Source of the DNA: Chamaecyparis obtusa
Taxonomy: Eukaryota; Streptophyta; Pinopsida; Cupressales; Cupressaceae
NCBI GenBank assembly: GCA_027943335.1
Contig: BSBK01008421.1
Location: forward strand, 37,444 to 101,443
Length of the DNA stretch: 64,000 nt
Reading direction: 5' to 3'
Every line of letters starts with the position of its first letter. Positions within the stretch are counted from its first letter, which is position 1. Position numbers and translations under genes: made by a program. This document shows, in pieces, positions 12,167 to 22,360 of this stretch. Below the pieces are notes generated by a model that was given only the letters and a program-made list of their open reading frames with translations, was not told the DNA's origin and ran no database searches.

Positions 12167-12610
12167 CAGGGATTTTTTTAGTGGTGAATATTCACCAATT
12201 GGCGAATATGTCACGATCGGGTGATAGAAATTGGCGAATAAAACAATCAAATACAGGTTGGATCATTCGCCCAGATTTTATAAAATGGTCATATAGTGGT
12301 CGGAATGTTCGCCACTATTATTACGTAATTTCAGTTTGGTAGTCGGGTTCTTCGCCCATATTTCTCTTTACTGTTTACTCTTATTCACCACGGATTAAAT
12401 TGAGTGTCTCTTTCGAGGATCATCATTCACCAAATTCCCATTTTCCTATGTGAAATTTTTATTTGTCCTAGGACCCAATTCACCATGCATCACACGCAAT
12501 GGGGTTCCAAGTTCCCGCTCTATTCGCCCACTCGATTACTTGAAATTGCGCGGGGTTCACCAAATATTAGTTCTTATCATATGTAACGGTAAGCCCATTC
12601 GCCAAAATGG
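12167..12610. repeat. 5' terminal and subterminal region of the hAT element
   Basis: After the terminal CAGGGAT comes a perfect 14-bp palindrome GGTGAATATTCACC (12183-12196). TTGGCGAATA follows at 12199-12208 and 12231-12240, then TTCGCC words near 12266, 12308, 12351, 12523 and 12599, with related TTCACC words between. Such subterminal arrays are the usual transposase-binding sites of plant hAT elements. Confidence 0.8.
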
Positions 12611-12860
12611 ACGATGCCGATTATGAGGCAAAATCTAATGGCTGATATGAAAATGGTTTATTTGTAGTTGTCTATTTAAGATATATGAGTTTCATTATTG
12701 AAACATGCCAGAAAGAAGGAGCCTTTGAGAGATTTTCATTTAGTACTTAGTAGCATAATAATTCAGTTGATTTTGAGCTTAGAGCTCACAATTGCGATCG
12801 GTAGCGAACCAGAACGACTACGACTACGAGTTCGTAGTATTTTATTGCAGCCTTAATTTG

Positions 12861-15608
12861 ATGGAGATGCCACAGTCAAATTTAAACAGGAAGAGGACTA
12901 ATGAAGGTGGAGATTTCCAAGAGAGGCCAATGAAATGCAGAAATATATCTTCATACTTTGGCGGGGGTAGATGCAACAGTGTTGGTCAAAGTGAGGAAGG
13001 TACATCATCAGAGGAACCTGTACAATCTCAACCTACACAGGAGTCTATTCAACAAATTGGGGAGCCTAATAAATCTGGTGACGAAGTTGCAGAACCTGAT
13101 ATCTCTAATGAAGATGACCTTGACGAAGAATATCCAATAAATAACCAGTACCAGGATGAATCAATTGACTTCGGTGATGATGATGGTGCAATTAACAGTA
13201 ACACTAAAGGGAGAGGAAAATCGAAAGAAAAAACTGATCGTCAATGGGAGATGGCTAGGAGATTTAAATTTGATTGGGCAGCAAAGTATCCATTCATTGA
13301 GCCCATGGACAATCCAATTGTAGGTGAGCCGCCAGTAGAATGCAGATGTACGATTTGTAGTTGGAAGTATAAAAAGGAAAAGCGGTTGCAGCTTAAACTA
13401 GACACCATAGAGAAACATGTTGGTAAGATTTACGAAACCTCAACTGTAGATGGAAGGGAAATAAAAGTGGTAAGATATAAAACAAAGGAGCAATGTCAAC
13501 ATAAAAGGAATGCTAAGGAATATTATTTGTTTCAAAAATTTAAGACGAAGCTTGGTGAAGTTCAAGGTTCTATTAATGCTATTTTTGCAAAAGCAAGTGA
13601 AGTAGAAGAATGCGGAAAAGCTGTTCAATTAAGTAATGTTTTCCATATTTTGAGCAGAGGGCGTCCAATGACAGACTATCTAGAAATGAGTGGTTTGTTA
13701 CACTTTCTGAAAGTTCCTAACTATCCTGTCAGTCATTGGTCGATAAACAGTGGATGGGAATGGGCAAGTTGTATTGCGCAAGTTGAAATAGAGGATGTAC
13801 AAAGAAAAATAAAAGAGTCAACCTTTATTGCATTGTCGTTAGATGAAGTTATGACAATAGATAATACATCATGGGTATGCATGCATGTTTATACTGTACA
13901 GAATAATGTCCGCCAACCACATCTACTAACTATTGCTAAATTGAGAGACAATGCGATAGCAGAAACTTTATTTCAGTTAGTAAAGAGCCATTTAATTGAA
14001 TATGGAGCTATGGATGAATTGACAATAGCGAAGAAGTTGATCTGCGTTGGAGTGGATGGAGCTTCAGTAATGCAAGGTCAAAGGAATGGTCTTTGCACAA
14101 AGATGCAGGCTTCTTGTTCACCATATGTTGTTGGCATTCACTGTATGGCCCACAGGATGAATCTTGCTTTTAGAGTTGTGAAGAAGTTTCCTTCAGTAAA
14201 CAAGGTTGAAGATTTAGTAAGAGAGTTGTATGCATATTTTTGTCAAAGTCCCAAACATTTTAGGGAATTTTAGCACTTTGTTGATGGAATTACCGATGGA
14301 AACAAGCTTCTTAAAGATGCTGATACCAGATGGATCTCTTTGGATGGACCAATGCATCGAGTATTTTCTGAATATCAATCTTTGATTGAACTGATGTACG
14401 AAAATCGGGACAATGCATAAAATCAAAGATGTGGCGACCTGCTTCGGAGGTTGAGAAATTTAGAGACATTTTTTACTTTGGCATCTCTTCTTCCCATGCT
14501 AGAAGAAATGACGTTAATTATGAAAAAAGCCCAGCAAAGAGCCATGTATATTGCAGAATATGCTCACTTGCGTAAAATGTCATGCCAAGCCCTCGATAGT
14601 CTCTATCATACTGACCTAAATTTATCCGATGATAGATTTAATCACTGGCAGAAACTAATAGATTTGGATGATCCTGATAATTATTTAAAGATCGTTGAAA
14701 ATGGAGATTTATGTGTTTGTGTAAGGGGATTTTAGATACCAATGTACTACAGTGCCCCAAAGAAGCGAGCTACAAGAGTTACAAGGGAAGAGTTTACCAA
14801 GATCATCGAGTCTATAATAGCTAATGCAAGGGACATAGCCTATAGAGTTTCCTCTGAAATAAGATCACGATTCCCATATGATCAACTGCTTGAGGCCATG
14901 GCAATTGTGTTTCCTCAATATTGGTCCTTCAACTCTAAGGAAGATTATCATAAAAGGCTGTTGACTTTGATAAAGGAATTTTGCAAATCTATAGAATTCA
15001 ATGGAGTGACTATCAAAGGAATATTAGATGAGGGTCTTCTTAGATAGCAATCAGGCACCTTTGCAAGGACTATGAAGCATCAATATCAATTAATGCATAA
15101 CCCACATGAAGAGGGCTCGACAACAAAGCTTTGGACAGAACTAAAATAGAGCACAATGTTGCGTGAAGAAATTTTAGAGTACTTCAAGCTTGCTGATCTA
15201 TGTCAAACCATGATATTGGGTTCAGTGGAGGATGAGAGAGTTTTTAGTGCTTTGGGCTTCCTAAAATCAAAGCTAAGAAACAAACTAGACAAGAATTTGG
15301 AATCATGCTTGAGGGTATACACATCTAGGTATGATGTCAATACTTTTCCTTATCAAAAAGCAATGGAAATTTGGAAGAAAAGATGCAAAAGAAGAGGGGT
15401 GGGCAACACCATTAACCAATCTCCTACAGTGACTCCAAGTGGGACAAGTACAGTTGGCAGTGGCACTGGCGATGGGATTGGGAGTCATAGAAGCGGAGGT
15501 CAGAGTGAACTTGAAGAAGACACAAATGAAAATGAAGAGAACAATGTAGCAACTGCAATACTAGAATTGGATGATGATGACGACACAGAGATGAATTGGC
15601 AAATTTAG
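12861..15608 (+). pseudogene. hAT transposase, broken by in-frame stops
   Basis: This is a transposase of the hAT superfamily, which cuts and joins the element ends in the nucleus. ATG 12861 (MEMPQSNLNRKRTNEGG) is the first ATG in the frame. An acidic N-terminal stretch is followed by a BED-like zinc finger from CRCTIC (about residue 160). The RNase H-like core shows the first acidic residue in ALSLDEV (about 328), the second in VGVDGAS (about 399) and the hAT CxxH motif in GIHCMAHRM (about 428). The C-terminal dimerisation region reads ERVFSALGFLKSKLRNKLD (about 792). One frame runs throughout with no frameshift, but five stops interrupt it: TAG 14271, TAA 14418, TAG 14733, TAG 15045, TAG 15147. 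As written it gives no full transposase. Confidence 0.88.
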
Positions 15609-16098
15609 GAAATTTCTATTAAATTAGCAGTGGCAACCAATAGGTATTTTTTGAACTTATTAACTACTATATGATATCCTATCATTCAATGTTCATTTTA
15701 GAAAAGCAAGAATGTATTATGTTTCATCATTAAAATTTGAGAACAAAGAGTATTATTATTGTAGAGTGTAGTTTATATCATGTCACCAATGATCATTCAT
15801 ATTTGAATTTGAAATTCCTAAATGAAATTTTGTATTCCAATAGCATATAACAGAGTAATTTTGTATTCTTAGTTAAACTCAACTAAGAATAAATGAATAA
15901 AATAGAGTAACTCAACATACATTGAATTGGAAAACATGAAAATTAGATAGAATCATAGAGAACAATTTGTTTTGTATTCATTTGCAATATATTACAATTT
16001 AAAGTAGTTCAAAATTCAGAGCAATCTTTGTAGGCCACTCCAAACATCCTCTGATGGCAGAACAATTTGGTTCATAGTATAGTCACACTCCTACAACT
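15609..16098. other. gap between convergent 3' ends of the hAT genes
   Basis: This AT-rich spacer has no open frame of note. It should hold the 3' ends of both transcripts, which face each other here. Confidence 0.6.
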
Positions 16099-19000
16099 TC
16101 GTTAGCAATTCATATTTGGAAGTGTGACTTGACAACATTGTTGATTTAAAAGTCCATTCAAAGTTCTCACTGGTTTGATGAAATCCAAGAATGCATCACA
16201 AGATATGTCTGCAAGGAGAAAGCGTACATCAGTATTTATTTTGTCTTGCAACCTTGTTTTGTAATTTTCTCGTCCAATGAACTGATTTGCTTCAAATCCC
16301 TTAGGCAAACCAAGACTTTCCATTTTCACTTTCCTTTGTTCCATCTTTGTGATCTTCTGCTTAGCTTTGTCATCCAATTCCTATGCTTCCCATAGCTTCT
16401 CACATTTGCGAATGATACTTGATACCTTTACTGATGCATCAAGGCGGTTGCTAATTCCCTTGTTTGATAGATAACTATCACTCTTACTATAGAGTTGTTG
16501 TGCATAATATCTTTTGTTGTCTTTTCTTTGTTGACAACATCCATGTTCTGTTGAATGTTGTTTTGGAGCTTCAAGTAACATACTCTCATACTTTGAAGCA
16601 TTTCAAACCAGTCATACAAGCTATTAGACATCGCCAATATTTGGCCCCAAATGTGTTCTTTTGTAATCTTCACCAAATTATGACTAGTATCTGTTAAAGT
16701 CTTAATTGTACAATTGGCCTTCTTTAGTTCTTCTGCCATTTTTTCACAATTATTTTTCTCTTCTACTGCTTTTTGTTCCCAATGATTGGCTTTATCCGCC
16801 TGAGAGGCAGCATTACTCTCTAGATTTTTAAATAACTTTTCTAAACTGGCTCTTTCTTCGTCAAGTTTTTTTATCATTTCTGCCAATTTTCCCCTCAGTT
16901 CCTATTCCTTCACCTGCTCCTACTCCTATTCCTTCACTACCACCTCAGCATGTCCTTGCTCTGTATTTGCTGATTTTTTAATCTTTTTTTGCAATTCTTT
17001 CAAACTGTTCTCTGAAGCTTTCCTCTTTGCTTTTTCATTGCCAATGTCTGCCTGTAACTTTTCTATATTTTTCTCGAGCTTGCTTTTCTCTCTTTCCACC
17101 TTTAGCAGTGCACTGTAGACCACTTGGTTTGTAGACTTTGAGACATTGATTTTGTCCACATTTTTTACTTTGGAGAGTGCTAACTTCAAATTCAGAGTGA
17201 TCTATCTGACTCTTTGGTGGTTTTCCATCTTTGTTTGGTGGAATAACAACCATGAACTCCATCATGTCTCTCTTTGGGTCATATGTTGGAAAAACCCTGT
17301 TGGATGCAAGTTGTTCTTGTGCAGCTGCAGTAAGGGCACCAGACTCCAATGCCTTCTTTGATTCCTTATTCTTTGTTTTTGTTTCTGCAAAATTATTATA
17401 GAAATCCTTGTAATGAAAATCTGGTGTTGCAGAAGGATTTGAATGTTTGAAAGGTGAAGAAGAGACAGAGCTTGCAATGGCTGTTGATCTAACTAATGCT
17501 CTTTGAGGATTTGAACTTCTAGAGGGTTTTGCTGAACCTAAAATTGGCAACACTTCTTTATGATCTAATGTCATTGTTATAGAACTGGAACTGGAAATGG
17601 AAAACTTTTGCTTCTTGACACTATCTTCTTGTATGGGATTTTGTGTAGATTCTAGTGGCCTCTTTAGAGAGGGAACTTGTTCTATAAGGTGCCCACTCCT
17701 ACCAATGCTAGTCCCACGAATGCCACTAGTACTACCACTAGGTCCACTATCAGAGCCAAGTCCTGCACCACGATCATAAGCAATTTTTTCTGTCTGAATT
17801 GTATTCCAGACGCCTTCTCCTGTGGGACCCAAACCACCACCTTTATAACCCATTTTTTCAAGAATGATAGCCCCTTTGCTATATACATTTTTTGGGTCCT
17901 CGGAGATTGCACAGTGACTCCCAGTCTGTGGACTACAGGCATTATCAATATCATGATCATCTGGATCACTGCTGTCAGTGTCATATGTGGAGTTAGGATG
18001 CTCCATATTCCACAATTTGCTAAACTCTATATCCTCATCTATGTCATCCAGATCTGCACTGGTCTTTGGTTCACCAAGAGCCTTTCTCATACTCCAAAAA
18101 TCATCCATTTTCATTCTAGTCCATTTTCTATCCTTACAAGCTTCTGCTATTCTCTTTGTTATTTTTATGTTTGATGGCTAAGCAGCTTTGTCGTAGAAAT
18201 TAAAGGACATCCTAGGCTGTACAATGCCCTGATTTATTGTTTTCATAATTTGTGATGACAACTGTTCAACTGAAATGTTTTCCTCAATGGAAACTTTCTT
18301 CATCTCTTTTCTAACGTCATCCCAGCTATCCTAATTATTTTTGAACTTCTCTAGCAATGGTTTACTTTCATGTTGAAATAAGTTTGCAGAGTTCTTATTA
18401 GCAACAAGCCTTTCTTGAATGACGTTGAGTGGATCATACTTCCAGTACCACTCTAAATCAAATTGAAAAATATCTAAAAAAAATTGTGCCACTTGGAAAG
18501 CCTTTCTCTCAAATGTTAACCCTCCAATTGAGAAAGGTAAGGAAGGGAATATGCTCTTCTTTGATTGGCCAGAGAAGAGTCTATATGTGCTCTCTAGTTG
18601 TACTACATATTCTACTGAAAACACCCTGTCTATCACATGCATTGGAAGTTTGTGGGGTTGCAGTTCTGATCCGTAAAACCTTAGCACAGTGTAATCTTCC
18701 ATTAAGTACCAGTCAACCAATTGAGTTGTGCTTCCAAGTTGGATGCAATCCCTACATGAAGCAGACAATCTGGGCATTGGAGTGCTTGTTATTTATTTGT
18801 GCAATGGGGCCAAAAAGAAGTCTACAAAATTACTGTAATTCCTTCTGTTATCATAAAATCTTATCTGAGGTGTCCAGTTATATATTGGATTTGGAGTACC
18901 TGTCCCCCTCTGAATTTCAAGCTTGTTGCCGTTGCTCATTAATATTGCAGCATTCTTGGCTAGCAGAAGATAGCACAAGTAGGTTGTGAACCTAAATGTC

Positions 19001-19785
19001 TTAGAATTGCCTCTTTTAATCAATGCTAATTGCTCTTGCATCGATTCAACCACGTGTCCAACAAAATTATATCTTACTAGTTCACTCAGACAATGGATAT
19101 CCCAAATGAATTGAAGAATGCTGGCACTCACTTCCCTATTGTTTTCCAGTCCCAGGCAAAATGATAGCGAGGATATAGTATCCTGAACCCATGGCACAAA
19201 AACCTTAAAATCATAAGGAGGCTTATGGTTCTCACCCAATGAAGTCTTTGCCTCTGCAACTATTAGACCCTTTACAAATGAATTTTTTTCATCTTGCAGA
19301 ACTGCCTCATTTTGCTCTGCCAGCACTCCCAGGTTGATTTTGGCATTACAATTTTGTGGGTCAAACCCTAGGTCTAGCAAACTGACAAATTATTCCTGGG
19401 TTATTGTTAAAATTTCTTCCTGAGTTTGTTTATTCACAATTGATTTTTTTTCTTCATCATAATTTTTTGCACAAATCTTGACAATTTTTGGGCAAGGGAA
19501 AACTTTGGGTAACAACATGTTACCCAGACCAACATCCTAGGAAGCAACTTGATTGGTTATTGCACCTACCGCTACGTTAAATTTTATAAATTTAGACCTC
19601 CTTGGCCCAGTTGCTTTACTGCACAATGTATGTTTAATTTCTATAACTCTCTTTTCACCTTCGATAACAAGATCATAAACATCGTGATACTCATCGGTGA
19701 AACCAGGGATTTGTACTAGTTTTCTAAAGTCCATTACAGTTTTCCCTTCTGCTTGCCCTAGGCCTTGAGTTTTCGCTTTCCCCAT
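16099..19785 (-). pseudogene. second gene of the hAT element: G-patch and coiled-coil protein
   Basis: I do not recognise this family. The frame opens at ATG 19785 (MGKAKTQGLGQAEG) and spans about 1,229 codons. The first ~640 residues look globular, with no motif I can name. A G-patch lies at about residues 636-660 (GAIILEKMGYKGGGLGPTGE), preceded by an acidic DDIDEDIE / SDPDDHDID stretch. A serine-rich linker with basic KRP and KKQK patches follows, then coiled coils from about 17160 to 16400 and a C-terminal block to 16102. The first 2.7 kb keeps one frame with stops TAG 19534, TAA ~19388, TAA 18790, TAG ~18328 and TAG ~18180. Frame changes occur near 17200 and 16460, and three TAGs sit at 16885-16925 where the context suggests glutamine. 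G-patch proteins usually work with RNA helicases, but a role here is unknown. Confidence 0.72.
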
Positions 19786-20334
19786 TGTTCTTCGGAAAAA
19801 TTAAAAAATAAAGATTCAAAGATATTTACTAATAGTAATAATATCACAAATATTAACTAACTAATTAAGAAAACCCCAATTGAAGAAAACCCCAATTTAA
19901 GAAAACCCCAATAGAACATGCAAGAATTAAAATTTCAAAATCAAGTTAAACTTAGTACTTACCCGAAATTAAACTTTGAATTTTGAAATCAGGATAGATA
20001 TAAGTTCGAACGGCTAAGGCTCTCACAAATTACAGTCTCGATTTCCAAATCTCTGGTGACGGTTCCCGTTCAACAATTCTTTTTAACTCTACTGCTACGA
20101 GTACGAGTCGATAGGTTTTAAAAAAGTAAATGTTAAAAACCTTTCGTTAAATGGTAAAGTAATCTTTCTACATCATACACGTAAACATTTGTAATCTTTC
20201 TAAAATGTTACACGTCAACTTTCAACGTGTCACGTTTTCGGAGTGAGTTTTTAGAAAAGCTTTTTGAAACCCATAGAACTTCCGAAATACAACTTCAGCC
20301 GTTCATCTGTCGTAATCTAATGATTGTCATGATT
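19786..20334. promoter_or_regulatory. upstream region of the second hAT gene
   Basis: This spacer precedes ATG 19785 on the minus strand and should hold its promoter. No convincing TATA box or start signal can be assigned. A repeated AAACCCCAATT word occurs at about 19870-19915. Confidence 0.3.
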
Positions 20335-20473
20335 GGCTTGGGCTAGAGATTTTGATCGATGAGCGGCGTGTGATCGCATGGAATATTCTCTCCCCATGCG
20401 ATCATGCACCCACCATCCGATTAGATGCCGTTGGTTTGTATGCAGTGGGACCACGTGATGATTCATCGTTGAG
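20335..20473. repeat. 139-bp direct repeat, copy 1
   Basis: It begins GGCTTGGGCTAGAGATTTTG and ends near CATCGTTGAG. It repeats at 20815-20953 with few substitutions. It contains a hairpin with 11-base arms, TGATCGCATGG (20371-20381) and its complement (20394-20404). Confidence 0.9.
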
Positions 20474-20814
20474 TATGTGCACTGCTGTGATTGTGAGGGG
20501 CCCAATTCTTCATCATGTTAGTCGTCGCTAGGTCAGGGAATGGAGAAAGTCTCCAGCGAATGGGAGTTTGCCTTTATTGCTAAATCTCAATGGTGGGGCC
20601 TGGTTTTCGGATGAGTCAGACGGTCTTGTCATGTTAGAGCATCAACGGTGGTCGCTAAAGCGCAAGGGAGTTGCCAGAGATATGTGAAATCACGTCGGCC
20701 GTTGATTCTTCTTTACGGTGTAGGGTTTCAAACTGTGGGCCATGGTGACATGTATGCACAAATGGCGCTCCCCTATTGGCCGAAGGAAATAAAGAGATGG
20801 AGTGTGGTCAGCGG

Positions 20815-20953
20815 GGCTTGGGCTAGAGATTTTGATTGACGGTTGGTGTGTGATCGCATGGAATATTCTCTCCCCATGCGATCATGCGCCCACCATCCGA
20901 TTAGATGCCGTTGGTTTGTCTGCAATGGGACCACGTGATGATTCATCATTGAG
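20815..20953. repeat. 139-bp direct repeat, copy 2
   Basis: This is the second copy, 480 bases after the first, including the same hairpin at 20851-20884. Both copies contain CCACGTGATGATTCATC. Confidence 0.9.
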
Positions 20954-20997
20954 ATGTTAGGTTGTGATTGGCTGAGCTGGTAAAATGTTCAGTTATC

Positions 20998-21476
20998 GCA
21001 TGATTGCATGTCAAAAATTTCTGACATGCGACCAAGCGACCGGTTACTTCTTGTGCTGGGTTCGTTGGAGGGGAGGGCAATGGTCCTGCTGGTGGTTATG
21101 TGGCATCTTGTGGGTGGCTGTCGCATGATCGCATGTCAGAGTTTTCTGACATGCGATCATGCGACTGGTTGACACCTGTTCCTCAGCCCGGTGGTAGATG
21201 GTGATGCGGCATTTTCTGATTGGTTGATGTGGCAGAGACATGGAAATTATTGATGGGGCCGTGGTCAGAGGGGCTTGCAGGTTGGCCAGCGTGTTTCAAG
21301 ATTTACAGCTAGCGTGACAGTTTGTTGCATGTTCGCATGAACCAATTTCATGCTTTGTGATCATGCGACAAACCCTGTGTTTTGGCGATGGCGGTCATAC
21401 GACAAGGTAGAAGGGTGACGTGGAGGTATGTCGCATGTTCACATAGCCCATTTCCTGGCTATGCAATCATGCGACA
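20998..21476. repeat. cluster of hairpins with shared outer arms
   Basis: Four further inverted repeats lie here: about 20998-21039, 21120-21165, 21326-21370 and 21429-21476. The one at 21120-21165 has perfect 21-base arms around a 4-base loop. All use an outer GTCGCATGATCGCATG-like arm and its complement, while the inner bases differ between copies but stay complementary within each (TCAGA with TCTGA, AGCC with GGCT). Confidence 0.8.
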
Positions 21477-21760
21477 ATTGTTCAAGCCTTAACTCTAAGA
21501 TGAGATGACGTTTTACTTTTCATTCAAGCCTTAACTCTAACCAATTATTCTATCGAGGTAATGAATATATTACACGTATTTGTCAGTACATTGCTTTAAT
21601 TCTACAATTAATTCAAATTTCAAATCAATATGATAATAAATATACTTAGTACATTGCTTTAATTCTACACATCGCCTATGGTAAATGGTAATATACTCAG
21701 TACATTACTTAAAACTTTACTTTATTTCTATCTAATAAATGCCAAATTAAGAATGATACT

Positions 21761-21882
21761 TTTCGGGCATATTGCTGGTCCTTATAACATTTACTGAAAA
21801 CTATCGGTAGAAACATGACACGTGTCATGTTTCCGCCGATAGTTTTCAGTAAATGTTATAAGGACCAGCTATATGCCCGAAA
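21761..21882. repeat. 122-bp near-perfect foldback
   Basis: The left arm from TTTCGGGCATATTGC and the right arm ending CAGCTATATGCCCGAAA pair over about 61 bases with three mismatches by my count. The centre is the palindrome ACATGACACGTGTCATGT (21814-21831). It has almost no loop, so it could be a tiny foldback transposon or a source of small RNA. Confidence 0.9.
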
Positions 21883-22059
21883 TTCATCTTTGGCCGTTGA
21901 TATGTATTAAATCCAACAGACGTTTGTCATTTGAGTCTGACGTCATTATCATAGTCATGGGTGATGGGATTGGGACTGTGGGACCCGATGCAACGTGTCA
22001 GTATTCAAATTTCCAATAACAAATAAATTAACAAATAAATTAATTCAACTATTTGGAAA

Positions 22060-22352
22060 ATAATTTCGCCATTTTTTTATAAAAATGGTATCAGTTATTA
22101 AAATATTCGTCAACCAATACCCATATTTCAAAACATAATTCGCCATCAATATTAATAAATTTATTTTTAAAAAAAAATTTAATCGCCATTTTTTTATAAA
22201 AATTGTGTAAACTATTAAAAAATTCGCAACCAAATATCCATAGATTGACGCATAATTCGCCAACACTATTAAATTTTTTTCACCCAAATCACATGTGATT
22301 CGCCACAATTTTATACTTTTCGGGAGGGGGGTGTTCCTTAAAGTTATCCCTG
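22060..22352. repeat. 3' subterminal and terminal region of the hAT element
   Basis: TTCGCCA-like words occur near 22065, 22138, 22189, 22255 and 22305, mirroring the 5' end. The terminus is AGTTATCCCTG. A short G-run (GGGAGGGGGG) sits at 22323-22331. Confidence 0.8.
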
Positions 22353-22360
22353 GTCATGAG

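Larger units (their letters stand above)
12167..22352. mobile_element. complete 10.2-kb hAT transposon with two convergent genes
   Basis: The element starts CAGGGATTTTTTTAG at 12167 and ends in TTATCCCTG at 22352, so both termini read CAGGGAT inward. It is flanked by a perfect 8-bp duplication GTCATGAG at 12159-12166 and 22353-22360, the target-site size of hAT elements. The interior holds a hAT transposase on the plus strand (12861-15608) and a second long gene on the minus strand (16099-19785), converging on a 490-bp gap. TTCGCCA-like words are concentrated near both ends. Inverted repeats fill 20335-21882. The combination of termini, duplication and transposase makes the boundary call strong. 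The element is unusually long for a hAT. Confidence 0.93.

Noticed and set aside
17146..18989. Plus-strand open frames opposite the second hAT gene
   Set aside because: They are shadows of the minus-strand gene, which has a G-patch, coiled coils and a continuous frame. The plus frames have no motif.
17035..19785. Calling the second hAT gene a host TFIP11-type splicing factor
   Set aside because: Only the G-patch core resembles that family. The rest does not match what I know of TFIP11, and the gene lies inside transposon termini.
20335..21476. CRISPR-like array of palindromic repeats
   Set aside because: The spacing is irregular, the inner parts are self-complementary rather than unique spacers, and this is eukaryotic DNA.
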